NCBI RefSeq assembly: GCF_020991275.1
Contig: NZ_JAJLQY010000002.1
Location: forward strand, 1 to 64,000
Direction of reading: 5' to 3'
Length of the DNA: 64,000 bases
From: Actinocorallia sp. API 0066
GTDB lineage: Bacteria; Actinomycetota; Actinomycetes; Streptosporangiales; Streptosporangiaceae
Part shown: positions 21,423 through 29,829 of the stretch, one piece after another
Layout of the letters: each line of letters starts with the position of its first letter
Numbering within the stretch: position 1 is the stretch's first letter
Made by a program: the position numbers and the translations under genes
Notes under the pieces: model-generated
Database searches by the model: none
Told to the model about the DNA's origin: nothing
What the model saw: only the letters and a program-made list of their open reading frames with translations

Positions 21423-23701
21423 GGGTCGGTTCTCCCTTGGTGACCGGTGTCGCGCTGGTCGGTGTCGCGTTGGTGTTCGGCCCGCTGGTAGCCGGCCCGG
21501 AAGCTGTCGAGCATGGACTTGACCTCGCCGGGCGTCCGGTCGGCGGCGGGCGGCGGCGCGGCGGACGGTTCGGGCGGGGTGCGGCGGTGGCCGCCGGGAC
21601 TGCGCGGCGGCCGTTTGGCGAGCCCGCCCGCCGTCCGCCCGGCGGGCGCGGCCGAGGGCGGCGCGAACCGCCCCGCGACGGCCCTGTCGACGGGCGGCGC
21701 CGCCCCGACGAGCGCGGGTTCCGGCTCGGGCCGCGCCTCGGGTGCGGTGAGCATCGCGCCGGGAAGCACGATCCGCGCGGTGACGCCGTTCAGCGGCGAC
21801 TCGTGCAGCCACACCCGCACGCCGAGCCGGGCCGCGAGCCTGCCGACGACGTAGTGTCCGAGGTCGCGGGTAGGCTGCATCAGGAAGCTCTGCTGCCCCC
21901 GGAGCCGCGCGTTGGCCTCGGCGAGCGCGTCGGGCGTCATGCCGATGCCCTGGTCGACGATCGCGATGTGGTACTCGGTGCCGGTGGCCCGCGCCGAAAC
22001 CTCGACCTCGTGGTCGGGCGGCGAGAACGACAGCGCGTTCTCCACGAGTTCGGCGAGCAGGTGTGAGATCTCGGCGGCGACGGTGCCGCGCACCAGGCCG
22101 TCGTCGACCCGGCGCAGCACGACCCGCCGGTAGTCCTCGACCTCGGCGAACGCCGACCGCAGGATGTCGCCGACGGGGATCGAGCCGCTCCACCGGCGCG
22201 GGCTGTGCTCGCCGACGAGCACGAGCAGCGATTCGGCGTTGCGCCGCATCCGGGTGGCGAGGTGGTCGAGTTCGAAGAGGTTCGCGAGCTGGTTCGGGTC
22301 GGTCTCCTCCTTCTCCAGGGCGGAGATGAACCCGAGCTGGCGGCGCACCAGGTTCTGGTTGCGACGGCCCAGGTTGGCGAGCGACTCGGCGGTGTTGCGC
22401 CGCATCACGGCCTGTTCGACGGCGAGCCGGACGGCCGTCTCCTGGAGGTTGTCGAGGGCGGCGGCGACCTCCGCGAACTCGTCGTCCCGCCTGGCCAGCG
22501 TGGACGTCGTGTGGTCGAGGACGACGCCGCCGGGGTCGTCGGCGGCCTGGATCTCCGCGACGGCCCCGGGCAGCCGCCGTTCGGCCGCGTCGTGTGCCTC
22601 GGCGGTGAGCATCCGCAGCGGCCTGATGATCGACCGGAACGTCATGAGGCCGAGCCCGGACGCCGCGAGCAGCATCACCGCCGCCCCGCCCGCGTACAGG
22701 AAGAGGGTGGTCCGCGCCTCGGATTTGACCTCGGTGGCGCGGTCTCGGATGGCGTCGGCGACGGTCCGCTGCACCTCGTGGAGGCCGTCGATGAACACGG
22801 TTGCCGCGTTCCACCAGTTCTCCGGTGTGACGTTGAGGCGTTTGGCGGTCGGGTTGGCCAGCGCCCGCTGTTCCAGCGCGAGCATGGTGGTGGCCTGCGG
22901 GCTGCGCTGCGCGGCGGAGAACGCCTGCGCCCACGCCGGTTCGGCGACCCTGACGAACTCCGCGAACGCGGCGATCCGGGCGGCCCGGATCTCGGCGACG
23001 AGCGTGTACTCGCCCTTGCTGAAGAAACCCGTCGCGAAGACGCCGTTCATGGAGCCGCGCTCCTGGGCCGTCGCCTCCTTGCCCGCGCTCAGCGCGCGCA
23101 GGGCGGCCAGGCCGGCGCGCAGCCTCGGGTCGTCCTGGCCGACGCCGCCCGCGAACGCCGCGCCGTCGAGCGCGGAGATCGCGTCGGTGTAGAAGGCGAA
23201 CACCTCGGCCTTGGTGGTCTGGCCCGCGTCGACGGCGCTGCGCGTCGGGGCGAGCCGCTCGGACGTGGCGAGCGCGGCGCGGATCCGGACGGCGTCGGCC
23301 GAGCCGGTGCCGACGAGCAGCGCGTCGAGCGAGGCACGTGCCGTGTCCGACGCGGTGCGCACCTGGTCGAGCTGGTCGCGGTAGCCCGTCTCGCCGCCGA
23401 CGAGGCCGACGCTGAGCCCGCGTTCACGCTGCAACGAGTGCACCAGCTCCTGCGCCGACAGGACGAGCTCGACGTTCCCGGCCGTCGCCTCCGCGTCCCT
23501 GGCGACGCCGAGCTGGCCGAACACCCCGACGGCGGCGAGCACGACGAGCAGCAGCGTCGGCACCGCGAGGATCACCGCGATCCGCGCCCGGATGGTGCGC
23601 AGCCCGCCCGCGCGCCGCTTCCGCCCGGCCCCGTCGGACGCCCCCGGCAGGACCGGCGTCCCGGCGGGCGGCGTCGCCCCGGCCCGTCGCCGCCCGCTCA
23701 T
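21419..23701 (-). CDS. cvnA: Conservon sensor kinase-like protein CvnA
   Basis: A 760-residue membrane protein. After an Arg/Pro-rich start comes a transmembrane helix (RIAVILAVPTLLLVVLAAVG), a large extracellular nitrate-sensor-like (NIT) domain with HSLQRERGLSVGLVGG, a second membrane helix, a HAMP region, and an HATPase domain with the N box HLLAELVENALSFSPP and G boxes VDQGIGMT and GHYVVGRLAARLGVRV. A disordered proline-rich tail ends in GEVKSMLDSFRAGYQRA. ATG 23701 is preferred over 23737. No P450 (cvnE) gene follows cvnD here. Confidence 0.92.
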   Translation of the reverse strand: MSGRRRAGATPPAGTPVLPGASDGAGRKRRAGGLRTIRARIAVILAVPTLLLVVLAAVGVFGQLGVARDAEATAGNVELVLSAQELVHSLQRERGLSVGLVGGETGYRDQLDQVRTASDTARASLDALLVGTGSADAVRIRAALATSERLAPTRSAVDAGQTTKAEVFAFYTDAISALDGAAFAGGVGQDDPRLRAGLAALRALSAGKEATAQERGSMNGVFATGFFSKGEYTLVAEIRAARIAAFAEFVRVAEPAWAQAFSAAQRSPQATTMLALEQRALANPTAKRLNVTPENWWNAATVFIDGLHEVQRTVADAIRDRATEVKSEARTTLFLYAGGAAVMLLAASGLGLMTFRSIIRPLRMLTAEAHDAAERRLPGAVAEIQAADDPGGVVLDHTTSTLARRDDEFAEVAAALDNLQETAVRLAVEQAVMRRNTAESLANLGRRNQNLVRRQLGFISALEKEETDPNQLANLFELDHLATRMRRNAESLLVLVGEHSPRRWSGSIPVGDILRSAFAEVEDYRRVVLRRVDDGLVRGTVAAEISHLLAELVENALSFSPPDHEVEVSARATGTEYHIAIVDQGIGMTPDALAEANARLRGQQSFLMQPTRDLGHYVVGRLAARLGVRVWLHESPLNGVTARIVLPGAMLTAPEARPEPEPALVGAAPPVDRAVAGRFAPPSAAPAGRTAGGLAKRPPRSPGGHRRTPPEPSAAPPPAADRTPGEVKSMLDSFRAGYQRAEHQRDTDQRDTGHQGRTDP

Positions 23702-23877
23702 CGCCGTCCCCGGCGTTCGCTCTTCATGACGCCGCAAGCTAGGCCCGCCGGGTTACTCCCCTGTTGCCCCGCCGTGTTCCACCCGTACAGCTCCCGTCAC
23801 CGCGCCACGCCGCCCGTGGTGAGAACACCCAGCCGGGCAGAACCCTCCCCCGGAGCAGTGACGGATACGACATTTCG

Positions 23878-25374
23878 GTGGGCCGGTGTGGCAGACTCGC
23901 GTGGGCCCGGTGCAGGGAACGCCGTCCCGGCCCGGACGGCGGCGGAGCGGCTGGAGTTGGGGTCATCGACGTTCGCGCCATCGCCCGGGGCCGCCGCACG
24001 CGGCCCTGGCTCGTGGTCCAGGTCGCGGTGTTCGCGGCGGTTTATACCGGGTACGGGCTCGTCAGGTTCACGACGGGCCGGACGAACTCGTGGGATCTGG
24101 TCATCTTCGACCAGGCGGTGCGCTCCTACAGCACCTTCCACGGGCCGATCTCCCCGATCAAGGGCATCAGGGCCGGGTACGGCATGGACTTCAACCTCCT
24201 CGCCGACCACTTCTCCCCGATCCTCGCCGCCCTCGCCCCGCTCTACTGGCTGCACGACGGCCCCCGCACCCTCATCGTCGCGCAGGCCGTGCTGTTCGCG
24301 GTGTCGGCCGTCCCGCTGTGGTTCATCGCCGAACGGACGCTCGGAAGGCGCGCGGCGGGCTTTGTCGTCTTCGCCTACCTGCTGTCCCGGCCGCTGTGGG
24401 AAGCCCTCGCGGTGGACTTCCACGAGACTGCTTTCGCGCCCCTGCTCTTCCTGTGCATGGCCGAGCGCTGGCAGGCAGGCCGCCGCTGGCAGGCCCTTGC
24501 TGTCGGCTCGCTGCTTCTCCTGGTGAAGGAGGACGCCGGGCTCCTACTCGTCGGCTTCGGTCTGTTCCTTTTGACCCAACGCGGGCAGCGCCGCCCCGCC
24601 GCGCTGTTCATCCTGGTCGGCCTAGCCGGAACGCTGGCCGCCGCCCGCCTGGTCATCCCGTTCTTCGGCGGCGATCCCTCCTACTACTGGGCTTACGGCG
24701 ACTTCGGCCCCGACCCCCTGTCGGCCGCCGCCCACGCCGTCACCCACCCGCAAGACGTCGTGACGGCCCTGTTCACCCCCTCGGAGAAACCCACCACGGT
24801 GGTGCTGCTCCTGGCCCCGCTGCTGTTCCTCCCGCTGCGCTCCCCCCAGGTCCTCGTTGTGGTCCCCCTCCTGCTGGAACGGATGCTCGCCGACAGCTGG
24901 CCCAACTGGTGGAGCATCCAGTTCCACTACAACGCGTTCCTCGTGGCCCCCCTCTTCGTGGCCGCCATCGACGGCGCAGCCCGCCTCACCGCCCACCCCG
25001 CCCCCAGCCGTCTGGCCCCCACCCTCAACACCGCCACCCGCTGGTGGCCCCCCGCCATCGCTCTGACCGCCGTCGCCCTCCTCCCCTTCACCCCCATCGA
25101 CGCCCTGGCAAACCCGGCTTTCTACCGGACGACGGAGCACGCCGCCGCCGCCAAGGAGGCCGCCCGCCAGATCCCCTCCGGAGCCACGGTGGACGCCCAC
25201 GGCTCCGTAGGCCCCTTCCTCACCCACCGCACCCGAGTCCTCCTCTGGGACAACACCCCCCACCCCGCCCCCTGGCTGATCGTCGACACCACCCGCCCCC
25301 CCACCCCCGTCATCCCCCCCACCTGCCACCTCACCTGGCACCGCCACGGCTACGAAGTCCACCACTGCCCCTGA
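23878..25374 (+). CDS. DUF2079 multi-pass membrane protein
   Basis: A membrane protein of roughly 500 residues with about 10 hydrophobic helices and the DUF2079 landmarks WDLVIFDQAVRSYSTFHGP, LLADHFSPILAALAPLYWL, AVDFHETAFAPLLFL and LLVKEDAGLLL. These resemble lipid-linked glycosyltransferases of the GT-C fold, so it may handle envelope sugars, but that is inference. The start is unclear: GTG 23878 is the closest in-frame candidate before the first helix. The last 400 bases of coding strand are very C-rich. Confidence 0.8.
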   Translation: MGRCGRLAWARCRERRPGPDGGGAAGVGVIDVRAIARGRRTRPWLVVQVAVFAAVYTGYGLVRFTTGRTNSWDLVIFDQAVRSYSTFHGPISPIKGIRAGYGMDFNLLADHFSPILAALAPLYWLHDGPRTLIVAQAVLFAVSAVPLWFIAERTLGRRAAGFVVFAYLLSRPLWEALAVDFHETAFAPLLFLCMAERWQAGRRWQALAVGSLLLLVKEDAGLLLVGFGLFLLTQRGQRRPAALFILVGLAGTLAAARLVIPFFGGDPSYYWAYGDFGPDPLSAAAHAVTHPQDVVTALFTPSEKPTTVVLLLAPLLFLPLRSPQVLVVVPLLLERMLADSWPNWWSIQFHYNAFLVAPLFVAAIDGAARLTAHPAPSRLAPTLNTATRWWPPAIALTAVALLPFTPIDALANPAFYRTTEHAAAAKEAARQIPSGATVDAHGSVGPFLTHRTRVLLWDNTPHPAPWLIVDTTRPPTPVIPPTCHLTWHRHGYEVHHCP

Positions 25375-25401
25375 CTGACCCCGGAGACAACAACACGGTC
25401 C

Positions 25402-26098
25402 TCAGACCCGAATCCGGTCCAGCCAGTACCCGTGGACGGCGATGTGGTGGACGTAGATGTCGAGGTGGCCGAGCGCCTGGGCGAGGGTCTGTTCCAGGGA
25501 GTCGGCGGCCATGGCCCAGACCCGCGATTGGGAGAGGTCGGCGGCGAGGATCGGTTCGAAGTCGGGTGAGCGCATGTCGAGTACGGCGGGCCACTTCTCC
25601 TGGCCGAAGGAGCAGAGCGCCGAGTAGGCCACCGAGACGGCCTGCCCGACCATGAAGTCCCGCTGGACCAGCAGCTCCGCCACCAGATCCGCCAGCGGAG
25701 GGTCCGCCACCGGCAACGGGACCTCTGGCCGGTTCACGTTCAACTGGAGGTACTCCGCGCGCCATGCGACGGACGCGGGATCGCTGGGTGAGAACACCTG
25801 TTCCTGGTCCCACGAGTGGCTCCGTCCAAGGATCTCCTCCACCAGGCTTTCGGCCGCCTCGCTGTAACCGTCGTGCTTACCCCGCCAGTAAGCCCGCGTC
25901 ACAGCAGACACGTCGGGATTCTCGTGCAGATGCCGCGCCCACGTCCCGGCCACGTTCACCAACTTGCCGTGCACCCTGTTGACACAGCCCGCCAACAACC
26001 CGGCCAAGCCGCCCTCCCCCAACACAGCGGGCAGAACCACCCGAAACCCGGCCGCCGTCTCCACCGACGTCGCCAACACCGGCGGCCCTTCCTGTTCC

Positions 26099-26106
<8 letters not shown>
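25402..26106 (-). CDS. Hypothetical protein, accessory island
   Basis: A 234-residue soluble protein I cannot assign. It looks largely helical (SLVEEILGRSHSWDQEQVF, LADLVAELLVQRDFMVGQAV, QTLAQALGHLDIYVHHIAVHG). GTG 26106 is preferred because GGAGG lies 9 bases upstream; GTG 26112 also exists. It overlaps the end of the small membrane-protein gene upstream and appears to be the last gene of an operon with that gene and the RsbW-like gene. Confidence 0.65.
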
Positions 26107-26299
<193 letters not shown>

Positions 26300-26321
26300 A
26301 GGACGCTCCGATTCCCGCCGC

Positions 26322-26801
26322 TCACCGGCACTTACACCCGTGCGACCACACCGACACCAACACGCCGCCCTGCACCTCCTGCGCGAACTGCTTCGCCACC
26401 AACCCCACCACCAGCAGCCCACGCCCCGACTCCACCAACCCCTCCACCGGCACGTCCACACCCGCAAGGAGCAACTCCCGCTCCATCGACGGCTTGAACG
26501 GCACGAACGACTCCCGCCGCGCCTCCACATGCCGCAACTCCGCCTCCACCACCCCCCGCCCATGCCGCACGAACAACTCCACCAACACCACACCCGTCCC
26601 CCCCTGATGCCGCACCACATTCCCCACCAACTCCGACACCACCAACAAGCAGTCATCCACCGCCCCACACTCCACCAGCAGCCCCCGGACCCACCTCCGC
26701 ACCACCCCCAACCCCAACCCCTCCGGCTGCAACTCCACCCGCAACCGCTCCCACCCCTCCGAACCCAACCGCGCCCCAGCGGCCGTCACATCTCGCCCCA
26801 T
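26322..26801 (-). CDS. RsbW-like ATP-binding regulatory protein
   Basis: A 159-residue protein with a GHKL ATPase domain of the anti-sigma/serine kinase (HATPase_c_2) type. The N box is VVSELVGNVVRHQG and the glycine box is ESGRGLLVVGLVAKQF. In actinomycetes these short ATP-binding proteins commonly sit next to XRE/DUF5753 and DUF397 genes, as here, where the XRE gene is divergent. A partner sigma factor is not present locally. Confidence 0.85.
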   Translation of the reverse strand: MGRDVTAAGARLGSEGWERLRVELQPEGLGLGVVRRWVRGLLVECGAVDDCLLVVSELVGNVVRHQGGTGVVLVELFVRHGRGVVEAELRHVEARRESFVPFKPSMERELLLAGVDVPVEGLVESGRGLLVVGLVAKQFAQEVQGGVLVSVWSHGCKCR

Positions 26802-26978
26802 GGTCGAACCTCACTTTCTGATCAAGGCCAAGCCAGGCGATCTTTCCCAGAACGCACCAGGCTCGGCGCCGTTGTTGTCTTGGCAGCCCGCCATCACTCT
26901 GCGGACCTGAGTTTTGCCGTTGTGCCACCACGCGACTGCATGCCGTGGCAACCTGACACCAGCATGTAGAGTATTGAG

Positions 26979-27011
26979 GCCAATGGCAAGATGCCGTTGG
27001 CAATTAGCCAA
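26979..27011. promoter_or_regulatory. Nested palindromes upstream of XRE/DUF5753 gene
   Basis: Arms GCCAATGGCA and TGCCGTTGGC around AGA form a near-perfect inverted repeat (9 of 10 pairs) at 26979-27001. A second dyad TTGGC-AATTA-GCCAA overlaps its right end (26997-27011). They end 19 bases before the XRE start codon and are likely its autoregulatory operator. Confidence 0.6.
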
Positions 27012-27029
27012 AAAGGGTTGGGAGTTGGT

Positions 27030-27893
27030 ATGGGTGCAAGATCGAGCCCCACGCTGCGCAGTAAGCGGCTCGCCCGCGAGCTGCGGAAGCTGAGGGGCGA
27101 CCGAACGATCGACCAGGTGCGCGCCGCCGCGAAGAGCGGCTGGGCGGCCAGCACCCTCGCCCGCTGGGAGAACGCCGAGCGGCGGATTCGTCCCGGCGAC
27201 CTCAAGATCCTGCTCGACGTCTACGGCGTGGACGACGACAACGCCGAGAGGCTGCTTACGCTGGCCCGCGAGGCCCGGCAGCTCGGCTGGTGGCAGAAGG
27301 ACTTCGCCAACGTCCTACCGCCCGAGTACAGCACCAGCACCTACATCGGCCTTGAGACCGAGGCGAGCACGCTACTGAGCTATCAGCAGCAACTCGTGGC
27401 GGGTCTGCTGCAGACTGAGGGCTACGCCCGCGCGGTCATCCGCGCCACGCGCCCGGACGACGACAACGCGGCGATCGAGCAGCGGGTCGCGCTGCGGATG
27501 GAACGGCAGCACGTGCTCGAAGGCGACAATCCGTTGCGCCCCTGGATCATCCTCGACGAGGGGGCCGCCCGACGGCTCGTCGGCGGACCCGAGGTCATGG
27601 CGGAACAGCTCCGCTGGCTCGCCGAAGTCTCCGAACGGCCGGGCGTTCACATCCAGGTGCTGCCCTACAGTGCCGGAGCGCACGCCGCCATGGCCTCATC
27701 GTTCGCGATTCTGCGGTATGACGGCGATGATCCGGACATCGTGTACATCGACGCGGGCACCAGCGCCCTGTTCATCGAGGAGCCGCCCGAAGTCCGGGCC
27801 TATAGACTGATGTTCGACCACTTGAGAGCGTCTGCGCTGTCTCCGAACGAGTCATCACGCCTGCTGCGTGCGTTGGCCGAGGAACTGCGCTAG
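27030..27893 (+). CDS. XRE-family regulator with DUF5753 domain
   Basis: A 287-residue protein with an N-terminal Cro/C1-type HTH (TLRSKRLARELRKLRGDRTI, then SGWAASTLARWENAERRI) and the C-terminal DUF5753 domain (YIGLETEASTLLSYQQQLVA, VQVLPYSAGAH-like IQVLPYSAGAHAAMASSFAI, VYIDAGTSALFIEEPPEVRA). ATG 27030 follows GGGTTGGGAG. It is followed by a DUF397 gene 25 bases downstream, the standard partner in WhiJ/AbaA-like loci. Such pairs modulate development or act like antitoxin/toxin modules; the role here is inferred. Confidence 0.9.
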   Translation: MGARSSPTLRSKRLARELRKLRGDRTIDQVRAAAKSGWAASTLARWENAERRIRPGDLKILLDVYGVDDDNAERLLTLAREARQLGWWQKDFANVLPPEYSTSTYIGLETEASTLLSYQQQLVAGLLQTEGYARAVIRATRPDDDNAAIEQRVALRMERQHVLEGDNPLRPWIILDEGAARRLVGGPEVMAEQLRWLAEVSERPGVHIQVLPYSAGAHAAMASSFAILRYDGDDPDIVYIDAGTSALFIEEPPEVRAYRLMFDHLRASALSPNESSRLLRALAEELR

Positions 27894-27918
27894 GCCGCGT
27901 GAACGAAGGAGATCCGAA

Positions 27919-28113
27919 ATGACGGACTTCTCCCCCATCTGGCGGAAGAGTAGCCGGAGCAGCGGCAACGGCGAATGCGTCGAAGTCGCATCCGTCCGGT
28001 CCCTCATCGGGCTGCGGGACAGCAAGCACCCCGAATCACCCCACCTCAGCGTCAACACCCGTGGGTTCCGAACCCTCATCACCGCCGTAAAGGCCGGTCA
28101 CCACGACCTGTAG
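27919..28113 (+). CDS. DUF397 protein, copy 1
   Basis: A 64-residue DUF397 protein with the complete motif set: PIWRKSSRSSGNGECVEVA, LIGLRDSKHPESP and NTRGFRTLITAVKAGHHDL. AAGGAGATCC precedes the ATG. It is the cognate small partner of the DUF5753 regulator just upstream. Its 3' end and downstream sequence are duplicated at 29170. Confidence 0.92.
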   Translation: MTDFSPIWRKSSRSSGNGECVEVASVRSLIGLRDSKHPESPHLSVNTRGFRTLITAVKAGHHDL

Positions 28114-28196
28114 CCCTCGCCCACCCCAACAGACACCCCGGCCGGGCGCGCGACCCACCAGGCCGCGCCCCCGGCCGCGTTCGTCACGCCCCAGGC
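28090..28196 (+). repeat. Direct repeat, copy A (DUF397 3' end plus hairpin)
   Basis: This 107-base block, starting with AAGGCCGGTCACCACGACC inside the DUF397 gene and ending CGCCCCAGGC, recurs at 29170-29277 with only a few substitutions and one indel. It includes a hairpin (28142-28174) that has decayed compared with copy B. Confidence 0.9.
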
Positions 28197-28259
28197 AGTG
28201 CCCCGGCGGCGTGACCGCGCCATTTGGGGCGATTTGTCCACTTCCAGCGTCGGGCTGTA

Positions 28260-28278
28260 CTGTCTCATAATGAGACAG
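28260..28278. promoter_or_regulatory. Perfect 9-bp-arm palindrome upstream of small HTH gene
   Basis: CTGTCTCAT-A-ATGAGACAG is a perfect inverted repeat around one base. It overlaps the start of the AGGAGG ribosome binding site (28277-28282), 11 bases before the GTG start. Binding here would block both transcription and translation start, so it is the probable autoregulatory operator. Confidence 0.75.
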
Positions 28279-28289
28279 GAGGTTTCAAG

Positions 28290-28550
28290 GTGAACCTGAA
28301 AGAAGCGATCGCCGAACTACTCGGAGCCGACCGCGCTCATGTCGACCAAGACGATCTTGCGGCCGCGCGTGATGACCTGGTGGCCGCCGCCGCGGAGGCA
28401 TGGCGGCGACGCCACGTGAACACCGAGGCGGGCGCCCGCGTCATCGCCGCGCTCGCGGAAAGCGGCCTGTCGTACCGACAGATCGCAGAACTGACGGGAA
28501 TCCCCAGCGCGACGGCGCACCGCTGGGCGCGACCCCCGGAACAAGCCTGA
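28290..28550 (+). CDS. Small helix-turn-helix DNA-binding protein
   Basis: An 86-residue protein with a C-terminal HTH, GLSYRQIAELTGIPSATAHR, ending WARPPEQA. The N-terminal half is a helical, acidic segment (DQDDLAAARDDLVAAAAEAW) that may dimerise. GTG 28290 has a textbook AGGAGG 7 bases upstream. The palindrome overlapping that site is the likely target. It lies between two DUF397 clusters and its function is otherwise unknown. Confidence 0.75.
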   Translation: MNLKEAIAELLGADRAHVDQDDLAAARDDLVAAAAEAWRRRHVNTEAGARVIAALAESGLSYRQIAELTGIPSATAHRWARPPEQA

Positions 28551-28562
28551 TCCCCGTACTAA

Positions 28563-28802
28563 AGGTCTGATCTCCACCTGGCAGGGGAAGGCCACATCCG
28601 TGACCGCCATGCCGCGCTGATGCGCTTCGCCGAGAAGACCGGGCAAGACGTCGTTTACATCGAAAGCACGGCTGGTGATCTCTTCCTGGAGAAGGCACGC
28701 GACCTTGACCGGTATACGCTGGTCTTTGAGCGTCTGCGGGCTACCGCGCTCAGCCCGACGGCGTCCGCCGACCTGATCGCCGGTATCGCGTCCAAGGACT
28801 AG
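28563..28802 (+). pseudogene. DUF5753 C-terminal fragment
   Basis: An open stretch after the TAA at 28560 encodes only the C-terminal part of a DUF5753 regulator: FAEKTGQDVVYIESTAGDLF, LEKARDLDRYTLVFERLRAT and ALSPTASADLIAG. The HTH and most of the sensor domain are missing. A 60-residue product from ATG 28620 is conceivable but lacks a ribosome binding site. A DUF397 gene follows directly, as it would follow an intact regulator. Confidence 0.75.
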
Positions 28803-28817
28803 GAAGGAGTGCGGACC

Positions 28818-29021
28818 GTGAACCCATCGGCCCGTGCCTGGCGGAAGAGCAGCTACAGCAGCGGCACCGGTCAGTGCGTAGAAGCGACATCGCTTTCTTC
28901 GTGCATAGGTGTACGCGACAGCAAGCACACCGAGCTGCCGCATCTCAACGTCTCCAGGCGCACGTTCCGCACGTTCCTGCGTGGTGTGAAGGCGGGCCGC
29001 CATGGCGACGACATGGCGTAA
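28818..29021 (+). CDS. DUF397 protein, copy 2
   Basis: A 67-residue DUF397 protein (AWRKSSYSSGTGQCVEATSL, IGVRDSKHTELP, SRRTFRTFLRGVKAGRHGD). GTG 28818 has AGGAAGGA about 9 bases upstream; GTG 28809 is too close to it. Its regulator partner upstream is truncated, so this copy is orphaned unless it pairs with the intact regulator at 27030. It overlaps the next DUF397 gene by 20 bases. Confidence 0.88.
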   Translation: MNPSARAWRKSSYSSGTGQCVEATSLSSCIGVRDSKHTELPHLNVSRRTFRTFLRGVKAGRHGDDMA

Positions 29022-29193
29022 GAGCAGTCACAGCAACGGTTCATACACCGATTGCGTCGAACTCGCCTCTCTAGAGGAGCAGGCAAGGGGTATCAGGGAC
29101 AGCAAGAACCCTCAGGCTCCCCACCTCAGCATCAGTGCTCGCGGTTTCCGAACCCTCATCGGAGCCGTGAAGGCCGGTCACCACGACCTGTAG
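29002..29193 (+). CDS. DUF397 protein, copy 3
   Basis: A 63-residue DUF397 protein (TTWRKSSHSNGSYTDCVELA, GIRDSKNPQAP, SARGFRTLIGAVKAGHHDL). The start overlaps the end of copy 2 by 20 bases, implying coupled translation. Its C-terminus is almost identical to copy 1 (27919) because the 3' region is part of the 108-base duplication. Confidence 0.9.
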   Translation: MATTWRKSSHSNGSYTDCVELASLEEQARGIRDSKNPQAPHLSISARGFRTLIGAVKAGHHDL

Positions 29194-29277
29194 CCCTCGC
29201 CCCACCCCAACAGACACCCCGACCGGGCGCGCGACCCACCAGGTCGCGCGCCCGGCCGCGTTCGTCACGCCCCAGGC
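29170..29277 (+). repeat. Direct repeat, copy B
   Basis: The second copy of the 107/108-base block described at 28090. It spans the last codons of DUF397 copy 3, the stop codon and the downstream hairpin. The copies are separated by 1.08 kb and enclose the small HTH gene, the DUF5753 fragment and DUF397 copy 2. Confidence 0.9.
29223..29255 (+). terminator. Terminator-like hairpin after DUF397 copy 3
   Basis: A perfect 14-bp stem CCGGGCGCGCGACC/GGTCGCGCGCCCGG closes a CACCA loop, 30 bases after the stop codon. No T tract follows. Confidence 0.7.
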
Positions 29278-29314
29278 CTCCAAGATCCACGTGGCGCTTG
29301 GGGGTGCACCGACA

Positions 29315-29686
29315 CTAGAGGTGCGGGCAGATCGTCTTCGCGATCACAGGGGCGAGCTCGCGCGCCTCCGCGACGGACACCTCGCCGTGCAGGCTGGTGA
29401 ATCGTTGGGAGACATAGATGGCCAGCTCTGCTCCTTTGAGTTCGGGGTCCTTGTCGATCGCTCGACATGTACGTATGGCCTGACGGAACCCGCGATCCCG
29501 TCGGTGTTCACCGACGACCAGCCCCGGATCCGCTTGCTCCAAAGCCGCAAGAAACATTTCTTGATCCTCTACTGGCATCGCATACACGTTCGAGCCCAAA
29601 GGAGGCGGCTTCGTGGGCCCCGGGCCTACGCCGATCGCGCACCCCGCACAGGCTATGAGGGCAACGACGCAGAGGACTGAACGCAC
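29315..29686 (-). CDS. Putative lipoprotein, DUF732-like
   Basis: A 123-residue exported protein. The start VRSVLCVVALIAC carries a lipobox LIAC, so lipidation at Cys13 is likely. The mature part ends with a DUF732-like pattern, FRQAIRTCRAIDKDPELKGA followed by SVAEARELAPVIAKTICPHL, with two cysteines that probably form a disulfide. GTG 29686 is chosen to place the signal peptide at the N-terminus. The function is unknown; the family occurs mainly in mycobacteria and related actinobacteria. Confidence 0.75.
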   Translation of the reverse strand: MRSVLCVVALIACAGCAIGVGPGPTKPPPLGSNVYAMPVEDQEMFLAALEQADPGLVVGEHRRDRGFRQAIRTCRAIDKDPELKGAELAIYVSQRFTSLHGEVSVAEARELAPVIAKTICPHL

Positions 29687-29829
29687 AAGCGGACAATAGC
29701 GCCAAACAGTGCTTAACGTACACACTCTCGTATCGCCTCCCCAAGCCAGCACGGCGAGCGCGTCCCGCAGCCACCTCGCCGCGCAGGCCGGTGCATCACC
29801 GGAAGATGCAGGCGGCCGGGTGGGGTACG

